NCBI GenBank assembly: GCA_945883565.1
Contig: CAMCXO010000020.1
Span: forward strand, 1-49,069
Reading direction: 5' to 3'
DNA length: 49,069 nt
Source: Chryseobacterium gleum
Lineage (GTDB): Bacteria > Bacteroidota > Bacteroidia > Flavobacteriales > Schleiferiaceae
Position 1 is the first letter of the stretch, and every line of letters begins with the position of its first letter. Of this stretch, positions 17,932-26,998 are shown in pieces. The position numbers were made by a program, and so were the translations under genes. The notes below the pieces were generated by a model. It made no database searches and was not told the origin of the DNA. It saw nothing but the letters and a program-made list of their open reading frames with translations.

Positions 17932-19233
17932 TCAATCCATTTTGGATTTGAATTCTGTAGATATCGCAATTCGGTGCATGTCGTGGTTTTGCGGCTGCTC
18001 GGGAAGATTTAAGCCATTTAAAGTGTAGGGGTAAAGATCGACCCCTAAAATGGGCAATTTCCCTTCATTATATGCATTGCGTTCATTCTGGTCTTGTTCG
18101 CTAAGTACATCATTCAACCAATTGCTCTCCCAGGCTTTCCAAATGCCTCCTTTATCTTCAATTAGTTTGAAAACTTCCCAGGCTTGATGGGCGAGCTTTT
18201 CGGTAAGGGCTTCCATTGAATAACTTCCAGCCCAAACATCGCCGGAATGATCGAGACGAGCTTCGTAGCGCAACAGGTGAAGTATGTTTAAGGGCAGGTG
18301 GTTTTCGTTTTCTTTTTGATTATAAATCTGGTGATTAGGCAGATAAATTTCATCCGCTCCACCCAATATAGCTGCCATTCCCTGGGTAGTTAGGCGAAGC
18401 AAATTGGTGTGCGGGTCCTGAGCCGAAAAATACCGAGTGCCGCCTTGAGCGTATAGGTGCAACCTTATGGCTGGCAATTGAGGATAAAACGTTTTTAAAA
18501 ATGGAATAACGGCTCTTAATGCCCGAAGTTTTGCTGTTTCGAGTAGATAATCGCGGCCAACACTTATTGCAATTCTAATGTTTAGAGTTGACGATTTGTT
18601 TTCGGCTTGAAAGTGCAGATTCAGGGCTGACAAAATAAGACCAAGTTGCCAGTGGGGCCCAGCACCACGGTCTGCAAAATGCCTCACATCGATGCTCCGT
18701 TGAAAAGTAAATGCTTTAGGCAAATGGCTTAGCCCGTTGAAATAAGCTTTGGCGGCCAAGATGCTCATTTTGGCGCTGGTGTAAGCCCTGATGGGATCGA
18801 AGTCAAGGGCTGTACTCAATTCAAGTGCCTTTAGATTCAAGCCATCGGTGTATTTAATCCAGGCCTCTGCAAAATCTTGAGGTGAATCGGCACAAACCAA
18901 TGTGGTGTGCAGATAAGGGAGATGAATACCGTCGAGCCATTTATCGAGGTGTTCGCTCGAAAGCGGTTCTAAAACCAAAGCATTAGCTCCTCGATTTAGA
19001 GCTTGTAAAGCAAGCTCTCGGCTGCAGGTCCACTCGCTTGCAAACCATGAACGTTCGTTAAACAAAGGTTTCTCCGGCCGCTCGGTTTCCCAATTGTGAA
19101 AAGGTGGTTCTGTTAAGCCCGGGAAATAGGTGTGGAACAAACTCTCGTAGGGACTGCCTTTTAGCTCTTTAACGATGGCATTTTTCCAAACATCGAAAGT
19201 AACCGGCTCAAAGCTGTTAGAATTCAAATTCAT
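17932..19233 (-). CDS. mutA: Methylmalonyl-CoA mutase small subunit, short form
   Basis: This is the non-catalytic partner of MutB. The ATG at 19233 (433 aa, starts [16 protein letters not shown]) begins at the conserved region. The frame stays open for 41 more codons upstream, with no family similarity. The chain keeps the degenerate mutase barrel (for example [22 protein letters not shown] and [19 protein letters not shown]). It ends at about the point where actinobacterial small subunits would start their cobalamin-like domain, so that domain is missing. Such short small subunits fit my memory of other Bacteroidota. The stop is 1 nt before the mutB start. It is the first gene of the operon and is divergent from sulP. 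Confidence 0.88.
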   Translation of the reverse strand: MNLNSNSFEPVTFDVWKNAIVKELKGSPYESLFHTYFPGLTEPPFHNWETERPEKPLFNERSWFASEWTCSRELALQALNRGANALVLEPLSSEHLDKWLDGIHLPYLHTTLVCADSPQDFAEAWIKYTDGLNLKALELSTALDFDPIRAYTSAKMSILAAKAYFNGLSHLPKAFTFQRSIDVRHFADRGAGPHWQLGLILSALNLHFQAENKSSTLNIRIAISVGRDYLLETAKLRALRAVIPFLKTFYPQLPAIRLHLYAQGGTRYFSAQDPHTNLLRLTTQGMAAILGGADEIYLPNHQIYNQKENENHLPLNILHLLRYEARLDHSGDVWAGSYSMEALTEKLAHQAWEVFKLIEDKGGIWKAWESNWLNDVLSEQDQNERNAYNEGKLPILGVDLYPYTLNGLNLPEQPQNHDMHRIAISTEFKSKMD

Positions 19234-19280
19234 GATTAGTGACACAAGATGCGGCAATTTAGTAAGTACAAACTTGATAT

Positions 19281-19295
19281 ACATATGATATATGT
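19281..19295. promoter_or_regulatory. Inverted repeat between mutA and the SulP gene
   Basis: ACATAT (19281-19286) and ATATGT (19290-19295) flank a 3-nt centre in the 175-nt divergent intergenic region, 48 nt upstream of the mutA start. It is a possible operator. No regulator gene is adjacent. Confidence 0.3.
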
Positions 19296-19318
19296 TGGTT
19301 TGCTTAAGTTTTGGCATT

Positions 19319-19332
19319 ATGATTTGAATCAT
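19319..19332. promoter_or_regulatory. Second inverted repeat between mutA and the SulP gene
   Basis: ATGATT and AATCAT surround a TG centre, 76 nt upstream of the SulP start. It is a different sequence from the 19281 dyad. It is a possible protein site, but short AT-rich dyads also arise by chance. Confidence 0.25.
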
Positions 19333-19408
19333 GTGCAAACAAAGGGTGTTTGGCATACCTTGTTGGCGTTTTTAAAAACTGCTAAAAGGGCAAGGCTGAT
19401 AATTTGGG

Positions 19409-20986
19409 ATGCGAAAAATGGATGTTTTTGGTAGTGTAAAATCGAATAAAAACGATTTGCTGGCTAGTTTAGTAGTCTTTTTAGTAGCACTTCCACTTTG
19501 TCTAGGGATTGCCCTGGCTTCTAAAGCGCCACTCTTGGCTGGAATTGTATCGGGCGTAGTTGGGGGCGTTTTAGTTGGCTTCTTAAGTAGGTCGCCTTTA
19601 AGTGTAAGTGGACCTGCGGCAGGTTTGGTGGTTATTGTGGCAGGTGCCATCGAAAAATTGGGCGACTTCGAGTCTTTTTTGGTCGCTTTGATTTTAGCAG
19701 GTATTATTCAACTTTTGCTGGGATTTATAAAAGTGGGCCTCATAGGTTTGTATTTTCCGGCCGCGGTTATACGCGGCATGCTAGCGGCTATTGGAATCAT
19801 TTTAATCCGTTCTCAGTTGCCTCATTTGCTTGGTTTAAATAAAGAAACGTTTTTAGATGAGACATTTGGTAAAGGCGTTGATTTAAGCTTAACATCAGGT
19901 TTAAAATCTTTATTCGAGAATATTAATATAGGCAGTTTAGTTATTGGTTTATTTTCCTTAGGCTTATTGGCTATCTGGTCTACAAAAAGTGTTAAGAATC
20001 ACAAGGTTTTCGGTCAAATTCCAGGTGGGATTGTGGCTGTTTTATCTGGTATTTTATTTCACATAGTTCTGAAGACTTTTTTGTTTAATTTTTCAATTGA
20101 GCCTCAGTTTTTAGTTCAACTCCCCATATTCGATAACTTTAGTGATTTTCAGAATGGTTTTGTTTGGCCAAATTGGGCTGTTTTATCTAGTTACCATGTG
20201 TATGTGGTGGCAGGATCATTGGCCATTGTAGCTTCATTAGAAACACTTTTAAGTATAGAGGCGGTAGATAAACTTGATCCTAAACGAAGGAAAACTCCTC
20301 AGAATGAGGAGCTGAAAGCTCAAGGACTGGGTAATATTGTTTCAGGTTTTCTAGGTGGCTTGCCTATAACCGCTGTAATTGTGAGGAGTTCGGCTAATTT
20401 GGAAGCCGGTGCACAATCAAAGAAATCGGCTATTTTTCATGGTTTATGGCTATTGTTGGCGGTTGCTTTATTGCCAAACATTATGAATCTTATACCACTG
20501 TCTTCTTTGGCCGCCATTTTAATTTTAGTTGGTTTAAAATTAACACAGCCTGCATTGTATAAGTTTCATTATCTATTAGGCAAACAGCAATTTATTCCAT
20601 TTATAGTAACTATTTTATCAATTTTATTTACCGATTTGTTGATTGGAATTTTAGTGGGTTTAAGTGTGGGAATTTACTATATTTTGGCAGCAAATTATCG
20701 AGTTCCCTATCACATGCATATTGATAATTTGGAGGATGGAAGTAAGCACGTTCGAATTCGTTTGAGTGAGCATGTATCTTTTCTAAATAAAGCCAGTTTG
20801 CAACAATTATTGGAAGGTATTCTGCCTTCGAGTTATGTAACGATTGATGGCAGTTTAAGTACGGATATAGATTACGATGCTTTGGAGGTTATTTATGCTT
20901 TTGTAGAAAGATGCCATGAGAAGAACATCCGAATCGAATTGAAAGAAATTCCTGAGTTGAAAATGAATTTAAAATCTACGCACTAA
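19409..20986 (+). CDS. SulP-family anion transporter, probably bicarbonate
   Basis: This is an inner-membrane SLC26/SulP transporter of 525 aa with about 12-14 hydrophobic segments. It shows the family patterns VVFLVALPLCLGIALAS in the first span, SPLSVSGPAAGLVVIVAG (anion-binding region) and FLGGLPITAVIVRSSANLEAGAQSK. A C-terminal cytoplasmic STAS-like domain fills about residues 430-520 (HVRIRLSEHVSFLNKASL). SulP proteins carry sulfate, bicarbonate or other anions. The stop codon touches the ATG of a beta-carbonic anhydrase (TAAATG), which favours bicarbonate. That substrate is inference from context. An alternative ATG lies 9 nt downstream. The gene looks more AT-rich than its minus-strand neighbours. 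Confidence 0.85.
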   Translation: MRKMDVFGSVKSNKNDLLASLVVFLVALPLCLGIALASKAPLLAGIVSGVVGGVLVGFLSRSPLSVSGPAAGLVVIVAGAIEKLGDFESFLVALILAGIIQLLLGFIKVGLIGLYFPAAVIRGMLAAIGIILIRSQLPHLLGLNKETFLDETFGKGVDLSLTSGLKSLFENINIGSLVIGLFSLGLLAIWSTKSVKNHKVFGQIPGGIVAVLSGILFHIVLKTFLFNFSIEPQFLVQLPIFDNFSDFQNGFVWPNWAVLSSYHVYVVAGSLAIVASLETLLSIEAVDKLDPKRRKTPQNEELKAQGLGNIVSGFLGGLPITAVIVRSSANLEAGAQSKKSAIFHGLWLLLAVALLPNIMNLIPLSSLAAILILVGLKLTQPALYKFHYLLGKQQFIPFIVTILSILFTDLLIGILVGLSVGIYYILAANYRVPYHMHIDNLEDGSKHVRIRLSEHVSFLNKASLQQLLEGILPSSYVTIDGSLSTDIDYDALEVIYAFVERCHEKNIRIELKEIPELKMNLKSTH

Positions 20987-21640
20987 ATGCCCCAGTTTTA
21001 TAAGAAAATTTTAGACAATAACAGGCATTGGGTTGAAAGTAAATTAAAAGAGGATGCCAGTTATTTCGAGCGTTTGGCGACTGGCCAAAAGCCGCCATTG
21101 TTATGGATAGGTTGCGCCGATAGCCGGGTTCCGGCAAATGAAATAACCGGAACTTTACCGGGCGAGGTTTTCGTGCATAGAAATATTGGTAATATGGTGG
21201 TTCATAGCGATATGAATATGCTTAGTGTGCTGGATTATGCCGTAAATATTTTGGAAGTAAGCCATGTAATTGTTTGTGGGCACTATCAGTGCGGTGGGGT
21301 TTTGGCTGCTATGGACAACAAACAACATGGATTGGTAGATAATTGGATTAGGCATATTAAAGATGTTTATCGACTTCATAAAAATGAGCTTAATTCAATC
21401 GATGACTTTGAGTTGAGAGCGGATCGTTTTGTTGAATTAAATGTGATTGAGCAGGTGTATGATTTGGGCAAAACATCTATAGTTCAGAATGCCTGGACTA
21501 AAAGAGGCGGTCCTATTTTACATGGTTGGGTATACGACATTCACAATGGATTGGTGCGCGATTTGGAAGTAAACATTAAAAATAACACTGAATTGTTAGA
21601 CATTTATTATATTAATCCTGGAGATATTGATTTTGTTTAA
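20987..21640 (+). CDS. Beta-class carbonic anhydrase
   Basis: This enzyme interconverts CO2 and bicarbonate using one zinc. It has 217 aa. Zinc ligands are Cys43 and Asp45 in GCADSRVP, with partner Arg47, and His99 and Cys102 in GHYQCGG. FVHRNIGNMV is the usual core motif. There is no signal peptide, so it is cytoplasmic. Its start directly follows the SulP stop, so the two proteins are made from one transcript and are probably coupled in function. The length and all metal ligands are normal. Confidence 0.95.
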   Translation: MPQFYKKILDNNRHWVESKLKEDASYFERLATGQKPPLLWIGCADSRVPANEITGTLPGEVFVHRNIGNMVVHSDMNMLSVLDYAVNILEVSHVIVCGHYQCGGVLAAMDNKQHGLVDNWIRHIKDVYRLHKNELNSIDDFELRADRFVELNVIEQVYDLGKTSIVQNAWTKRGGPILHGWVYDIHNGLVRDLEVNIKNNTELLDIYYINPGDIDFV

Positions 21641-21693
21641 TTTTTGATGTTTACTTTGTTATTGGAGACATTATTAACTAGAACAATCTAAAA

Positions 21694-22494
21694 ATGGACA
21701 GTTTGTTTTTAAAGAATCTTACAAATGAGGTTCAAAAATTGGCTCATGAAGCAGGAGCTTTTATCAGGGAAGAGCAAAAACAATTTAAGTCCCATCAAGT
21801 CGAAATAAAGGGGTTCAATTCTTTAGTGAGTTATGTAGACAAGCAGGCTGAACAGTTTCTGGTTGAAGGTTTAAGCAAGCTATTGCCCGAGGCTGGCTTT
21901 ATTACAGAAGAAGAAACCGTTGAGAATGAAAGAAAGGCATTGAGTTGGGTTATTGATCCATTAGATGGGACCACCAATTTTATTCATGGGTTGCCTATTT
22001 TTTCGGTTAGTATTGGCTTACTACATCAAGATGATTTGTTGCTCGGGTCTGTTTATGAAAGCAGTCAAAATGAGAGTTTTTACGCATGGAAAAATGGTGG
22101 GGCATTTTGCAATGGCGAGCCAATCAAAGTGTCGGAAAGTCAAAACATTAATGAGTGTTTATTTGCAACAGGTTTCCCTTATTATGATTACGGCAGAATG
22201 GAAGCTTTCAAGTTGTTGTTGAGCGATTTTTTTGAGGGAACTCGTGGCTTAAGGCGATTGGGTTCAGCTGCTACAGATTTAGCTTGGGTTGCTTGTGGTC
22301 GGTTTGATGGTTTTTTTGAGTATGGTTTGAGCCCATGGGACGTTGCGGGCGGGAGCATAATCGTTACAGAAGCTGGGGGAAGAGTGAGCGATTTTCGGGG
22401 TAAATCGGACTTTATTTTTGGTAAAACGCTCATATCCTCGAATAAAAAGGTTTACGAATCGTTCTTAAAATTTATTCGTAATAGAATGGATTAG
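21694..22494 (+). CDS. Inositol monophosphatase-family phosphatase
   Basis: This Mg2+-dependent sugar-phosphate phosphatase has 266 aa. Metal-binding residues are Glu72-Glu73 in FITEEE, Asp88 and Asp91 in WVIDPLDGTTNF, and the C-terminal Asp in SPWDVAGGSIIVTEAGG. This is the full IMPase signature pair. Candidate substrates are inositol-1-phosphate, histidinol phosphate or 3'-phosphoadenosine-5'-phosphate; the sequence does not decide. Homologues are often called suhB. It starts 53 nt after the carbonic anhydrase gene and may share its transcript. Confidence 0.9.
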   Translation: MDSLFLKNLTNEVQKLAHEAGAFIREEQKQFKSHQVEIKGFNSLVSYVDKQAEQFLVEGLSKLLPEAGFITEEETVENERKALSWVIDPLDGTTNFIHGLPIFSVSIGLLHQDDLLLGSVYESSQNESFYAWKNGGAFCNGEPIKVSESQNINECLFATGFPYYDYGRMEAFKLLLSDFFEGTRGLRRLGSAATDLAWVACGRFDGFFEYGLSPWDVAGGSIIVTEAGGRVSDFRGKSDFIFGKTLISSNKKVYESFLKFIRNRMD

Positions 22495-22553
22495 AGAAAT
22501 TTTGATTTGTGTTTGTTTTTAATTTTTGATGACCTGGTTTTTTAAAGTAGTCC

Positions 22554-22584
22554 TTGCCTTTCAATAAGAATTTTTCTTAATTTG
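22554..22584 (+). promoter_or_regulatory. Candidate promoter for the response regulator
   Basis: TTG (22554-22556), a 20-nt spacer and TTAATTTG (22577-22584) give a 7 of 8 match to the Bacteroidota -7 box. It lies 14 nt before the start codon, leaving a very short leader. Confidence 0.35.
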
Positions 22585-22598
22585 GTCCAAATTCCTAA

Positions 22599-23066
22599 AT
22601 GAAATACAGCGATAATTCAGGGGAGAGACTCGCTTCCGGTTCAAAGCCACTTGCCAACGGTTTTAGGGTACTTCTTATTGACGATGACCCTGTGTTTGCA
22701 TTTTCGGTAAAGGCCCTTTTTAAATTGATGGCTCCCGAGGTGGAGGTGTATTTTGCCAACAATGGTCTGGATGGGGTGGATGCCATAAGGCAATTCCGGG
22801 AAGATGAAACACCTATTCATCTCACATTGCTCGATTTAAATATGCCCGTTATGGATGGTTGGGAGTTTTTAGAAAAGGTTGAAAGCCTGGAGTGGAAAAA
22901 GGAATTGCCTATTGTAATCGTTCTCACTTCTTCAATAGATAAAAAAGAGCACGATCGAGCATTGAACCATGAAAGGGTTTACGATTTATACGAGAAGCCA
23001 TTAGATAAAGCAAAAATGGCGTCCATTCTTCATTTGTTAAAACAAGAAGTAGCCTTAAAGCAATAA
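22599..23066 (+). CDS. Stand-alone response-regulator receiver protein
   Basis: This is a CheY-like single receiver domain of 155 aa with no output domain. A variable N-terminal stretch of about 22 residues precedes FRVLLIDDDP. The acidic pocket is Asp28-Asp30 and the phospho-acceptor is Asp79 in LLDLNMPVMDGWEF. The conserved Thr is in VLTSS (110) and Lys133 is in YEKPLDK. It would take phosphate from a sensor kinase encoded elsewhere, since no kinase is adjacent. The LLDLNMPVMDGWEFL wording and the YEKP end are typical of small receivers in Bacteroidota. Its partner and output are unknown. Confidence 0.92.
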   Translation: MKYSDNSGERLASGSKPLANGFRVLLIDDDPVFAFSVKALFKLMAPEVEVYFANNGLDGVDAIRQFREDETPIHLTLLDLNMPVMDGWEFLEKVESLEWKKELPIVIVLTSSIDKKEHDRALNHERVYDLYEKPLDKAKMASILHLLKQEVALKQ

Positions 23067-23433
23067 TTTCATAGACATAATTCTATATTGGCAATTGCGG
23101 TACTATTTTAGCGGTTGGCCATAAAAAATCAGTTATTATTGATTCGATTGCAGAAAGCATTTTAATGGTTTAGTTAGATTTATTACTTGTTGTGATTTAT
23201 TATAAAATATTCAGCTCAATAATATTTAATTTCTGAGAATCAATCAAATTAGCTTGAGTTTGTTGAATATTTAAAGAAATTTGTGCAGTTTGACTTCAAA
23301 ATGAAGCATAAAGTAGTTTACATGATAGTTTGAGTATTTAAAGGCTATAATTTTTTTTAAAAATTCTTCATTTAGCTTTGAAACAAATCCGCCTCTGGTG
23401 TAAATTCATCGCACCAAACCCCCTAATTAAGTC
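23067..23433. other. AT-rich intergenic region before pyc
   Basis: No credible reading frame, RNA gene or repeat is seen in these 367 nt, which are strongly AT-rich. A good -7 box TAGCTTTG (23373-23380) lies 53 nt before the pyc ATG, but no TTG is found at the right distance upstream. I see no terminator after the response-regulator gene. Confidence 0.5.
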
Positions 23434-26400
23434 ATGAAAATTCAAAAAGTTCTTGTTGCCAACAGAGGCGAAATTGCTATTCGCATTTTTCGGGCCTGCA
23501 ACGAAATCAACATCAAAACTGTAGCGCTGTATACATATGAAGACCGATATTCATTACACCGTTACAAAGCCGATGAGTCGTATCAAATTGGCCAAGAATC
23601 GGACCCATTAAAACCGTACCTCGACATAGAGACGATTTTAAAACTTGCCAAAAAGGTTAAGGTAGATGCCATACATCCTGGCTATGGTTTTTTGAGTGAA
23701 AATGCCCATTTTGCGAGGCGTTGCGCTGAGGAAGGAATCATTTTTATTGGTCCAAGGCCGGAAGTGATGGAGGCTTTAGGTGATAAAGTGAAAGGCAAAG
23801 AAGTGGCACGCGCTCATGGTGTACCAATCATAGAAAGTAGTGTTTTGCCTTTGGTAAACGAAGATGTAGCAATACAAGAAGCCATACGAATAGGATTTCC
23901 TTTAATGCTCAAAGCATCGGCAGGAGGCGGTGGCCGTGGAATGCGCATTTTGCGCCACGAAAACGAAGTATCGAAGGCATTTACAGAAGCGAAAAGAGAA
24001 GCCGCTAATGCTTTCGGAGACGACACGGTGTTTTTGGAAAAGTTTATTGAGGACCCCAAACACATTGAGGTTCAAATAATGGCCGACACCCACGGCAATA
24101 TTGTTCATCTATTTGAACGCGATTGTTCGGTTCAACGGCGTTATCAAAAAGTGGTAGAAGTGGCTCCGGCTTGGAATATTTCGACCGAATTACGAGCCCA
24201 ATTGTGTGAATTTGCCCTTCGAATGGCCAAGGCGGTGAACTATAACAATGTGGGTACGGTGGAGTTTTTAGTGGATCCGCAAGGAAAACCATATTTTATA
24301 GAGGTGAATCCCCGAATTCAAGTCGAGCACACGGTTACCGAAATGGTAACCGGAATCGACTTGGTAAAGTCTCAAATTTTTATAGCAGGTGGATACAAAC
24401 TCGGCGACGAGCAAATTAAAGTACCCAACCAGGAATCAGTGGTATTGGAAGGATATGCCATACAATGCAGGGTGACAACGGAAGATCCTCAAAACGATTT
24501 TCGTCCTGATTACGGAACGATTATGACCTTTAGGGCTGGCGCGGGTTTTGGCATCCGCCTCGATGAAGGTAGTGTTTATCAAGGCATGCGAATTAGCCCT
24601 TTTTTCGATTCTCTTTTGGTTAAAGTTTCGGCTCAAGGGCGTACACCAGATGGTGCCATTCGCAAAATGAGCAGGGCTTTACGGGAGTTCAGAGTTAGAG
24701 GTGTGAAAGTGAACATCCCATTTTTACTTAACATCATTAACCACCCGGTTTTCAGAGAAGGCAAGGCGAGTGTTGGTTTTATTTCGGCTTATCCGGAACT
24801 TATGCAGTATCGCCTCGACCATGATAGAGCTACCCGTTTGGTACGTTTTTTAGGAGAGGTTTCGGTAAATGGCAATCCGGATGTAAAGCTTAATTTGCCG
24901 GGTAAGGTTTTAAGGCCTGGAATAGTTCCGGAATTTGAAGCTGATGCTGTTCATCCCAATGGAAGCCGAGACAGATTGAAGTCTATGGGCCCCGAGGCCT
25001 TTTCGCAATGGTTGAGAAACGAAAAAACCGTTCAATTTACCGATACCACTATGCGCGATGCCCACCAAAGTTTGTTGGCCACAAGAATGCGCACTTTCGA
25101 TATGATGGCTGTAGCCGAAAGTTATGCTAAAAATCATCCTGAGGTTTTTAGTTGGGAAATGTGGGGTGGCGCCACTTTCGATGTGGCCTTGCGCTTTTTG
25201 CACGAAAACCCTTGGCGCCGATTAAGAGAACTCCGCAAGGCGGCACCAAATGTTCTTTTTCAAATGCTGTTCAGAGGCTCCAATGCGGTGGGTTATACCG
25301 CATACCCCGATAATGTTGTTGAGCGGTTTATTGCCGAATCTCATGAAAACGGAATGGATGTATATCGCATTTTTGACTCCCTTAACTGGTTGAAAGCCAT
25401 GGAAACGAGTTTAAATTATGTTCGAAACCATACCGATGCCTTGGCGGAAGTTTGTATTTGTTATTCGGGCGACATTCTCGATCCAAACAGATCAAAATAT
25501 AATTTAAACTATTATCTTGAAAAAGCCAAGCAAATAGAAGATATGGGAGCGCACATATTGTGCATTAAGGATATGGCGGGCCTTCTAAAACCCTATGCAG
25601 CAAAAGAACTAATTACGGCTTTAAGAGAATCCATCAAGTTGCCTGTTCATCTTCATACCCACGATACCTCTTCATTGCAAAGTGCAACTTATCTAATGGC
25701 AATAGAGGCCGGAGTTGATGCAGTAGATGTGGCTTTGGGCGGATTGAGTGGGCTAACCTCGCAACCTAACTACAATGCGGTTTTAGAAATGCTAAAAGGC
25801 CATCAAAGAGCCCCTGAGACCAATATTGAGAGCCTACATCGCTATTCAAATTATTGGGAAAATGTTAGAGAGCATTATTACCCATTCGAATCAGGATTAA
25901 AGGCGGGTAATGCCGAAGTTTTTAAACACGAGATTCCCGGTGGACAATATTCAAATCTTAGGCCGCAAGCCGAAGCCCTTGGATTGGGGCATAGGTTTGA
26001 TGAAATAAAAACCACTTATGCCGAAGTAAATGAGATGTTCGGAGATGTGGTAAAGGTTACACCCAGCTCTAAAGTGGTAGGCGATATGGCTCTTTTTATG
26101 ATGACAAATGGACTTTCGGTCCAAGATGTTTTCGAAAAAGGGGGTAAAATAAGTTTCCCAGAATCGGTGCAATCATTCTTTAAAGGCGATTTGGGACAAC
26201 CAGATGGTGGATTCCCCAAGGAGCTGCAAGCCATCATTCTCAAAGATAAGCAGCCTTATACCGAGCGGCCTAACGAACACCTTCGTCCGGTTGATTTTGA
26301 AACGGAATTCCCATTGTTTGTAAAAAAATTCCAGTCCGGATTAAGTCGAAGTTTGGAAATGACCGATTTTTTAAGCTGGAAGATGTACCCTAAAGTGTTT

Positions 26401-26886
26401 GAAGAGGCATTGGAAAAGTTCAAGCTTTATGGAGACATATCAAAAGTTCCTACTCCCATATTTTTTTACGGGTTAAAAGAAAATCAAGAAACCATTGTTG
26501 AGGTGGCTAATGGTAAACGCATTTTGGTAAAGCTCTTGAGCAAAGGTCCGGCAGATGAAGAAGGTATTAGGACCGTATTCTTTATGATAAATGGCCAAAC
26601 ACGAAATGTTCAGGTAGTAGATAAATCTTTGGGTATTCAAAAAGTTCTTAACGCAAAAGCCGATTCCGAGAATCCCAACCACATTGGAGCGCCCCTTCAA
26701 GGATTATTAAGCAAAGTTTTGGTTAAAGCCGGAGAGGAAGTGAAAAAAAATCAAGCACTCTTTATTATAGAAGCTATGAAAATGGAAACCACTGTAACAG
26801 CCTCAGAACAAGGTAAAGTGGCTCGAGTGGTTTTGGCTGAGGGAGCCCGCGTTTTAGCTGAAGATTTGGTATTGGAAATCGATTAA
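23434..26886 (+). CDS. pyc: Pyruvate carboxylase
   Basis: This biotin enzyme makes oxaloacetate from pyruvate, bicarbonate and ATP. It is a single chain of 1150 aa, the normal full length. The biotin carboxylase domain is at about 1-460 (NRGEIAIRIFRACNE, glycine-rich loop KASAGGGGRGMR, FIEVNPRIQVEHTVTE). The carboxyltransferase barrel is at about 530-830 (FTDTTMRDAHQSLLATRMRT). The biotin carrier domain is at the C-terminus, with EAMKMET (Lys1116). It replenishes the TCA cycle. The bicarbonate substrate links it to the SulP and carbonic anhydrase genes 1.8-4 kb upstream, although it has its own long upstream region. Confidence 0.97.
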   Translation: MKIQKVLVANRGEIAIRIFRACNEINIKTVALYTYEDRYSLHRYKADESYQIGQESDPLKPYLDIETILKLAKKVKVDAIHPGYGFLSENAHFARRCAEEGIIFIGPRPEVMEALGDKVKGKEVARAHGVPIIESSVLPLVNEDVAIQEAIRIGFPLMLKASAGGGGRGMRILRHENEVSKAFTEAKREAANAFGDDTVFLEKFIEDPKHIEVQIMADTHGNIVHLFERDCSVQRRYQKVVEVAPAWNISTELRAQLCEFALRMAKAVNYNNVGTVEFLVDPQGKPYFIEVNPRIQVEHTVTEMVTGIDLVKSQIFIAGGYKLGDEQIKVPNQESVVLEGYAIQCRVTTEDPQNDFRPDYGTIMTFRAGAGFGIRLDEGSVYQGMRISPFFDSLLVKVSAQGRTPDGAIRKMSRALREFRVRGVKVNIPFLLNIINHPVFREGKASVGFISAYPELMQYRLDHDRATRLVRFLGEVSVNGNPDVKLNLPGKVLRPGIVPEFEADAVHPNGSRDRLKSMGPEAFSQWLRNEKTVQFTDTTMRDAHQSLLATRMRTFDMMAVAESYAKNHPEVFSWEMWGGATFDVALRFLHENPWRRLRELRKAAPNVLFQMLFRGSNAVGYTAYPDNVVERFIAESHENGMDVYRIFDSLNWLKAMETSLNYVRNHTDALAEVCICYSGDILDPNRSKYNLNYYLEKAKQIEDMGAHILCIKDMAGLLKPYAAKELITALRESIKLPVHLHTHDTSSLQSATYLMAIEAGVDAVDVALGGLSGLTSQPNYNAVLEMLKGHQRAPETNIESLHRYSNYWENVREHYYPFESGLKAGNAEVFKHEIPGGQYSNLRPQAEALGLGHRFDEIKTTYAEVNEMFGDVVKVTPSSKVVGDMALFMMTNGLSVQDVFEKGGKISFPESVQSFFKGDLGQPDGGFPKELQAIILKDKQPYTERPNEHLRPVDFETEFPLFVKKFQSGLSRSLEMTDFLSWKMYPKVFEEALEKFKLYGDISKVPTPIFFYGLKENQETIVEVANGKRILVKLLSKGPADEEGIRTVFFMINGQTRNVQVVDKSLGIQKVLNAKADSENPNHIGAPLQGLLSKVLVKAGEEVKKNQALFIIEAMKMETTVTASEQGKVARVVLAEGARVLAEDLVLEID

Positions 26887-26895
26887 AAAGTTTGT

Positions 26896-26936
26896 CCTTG
26901 GGTGATATATGACCTTTATCATATTTCACTCAAAGG
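26896..26936. promoter_or_regulatory. Imperfect hairpin between pyc and the Sus-like locus
   Basis: CCTTGGGTGATATATGA (26896-26912) is followed after 6 nt by a near-complementary arm (26919-26936, TCATATTTCACTCAAAGG). There are one or two mismatches and a one-base bulge. It starts 9 nt after the pyc stop and lacks a T-run. It may be a weak terminator for pyc or an operator for the glucan locus. Confidence 0.45.
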
Positions 26937-26972
26937 GCGCTGAACATTAAAAGATTATTAATAGTTTAGCGA

Positions 26973-26989
26973 AGTGTGAAAATTACACT
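26973..26989. promoter_or_regulatory. Short dyad just upstream of the GH13 gene
   Basis: AGTGT (26973-26977) and ACACT (26985-26989) flank GAAAATT, 9 nt before the start codon. It could be an operator or a leader hairpin near the ribosome site. The support is weak. Confidence 0.25.
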
Positions 26990-26998
26990 AAGCCTGCT

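Noticed and set aside
26896-26936. Hairpin after pyc as a confident intrinsic terminator
   Set aside because: The stem is imperfect and no T-run follows, so I kept it only as a candidate regulatory structure.
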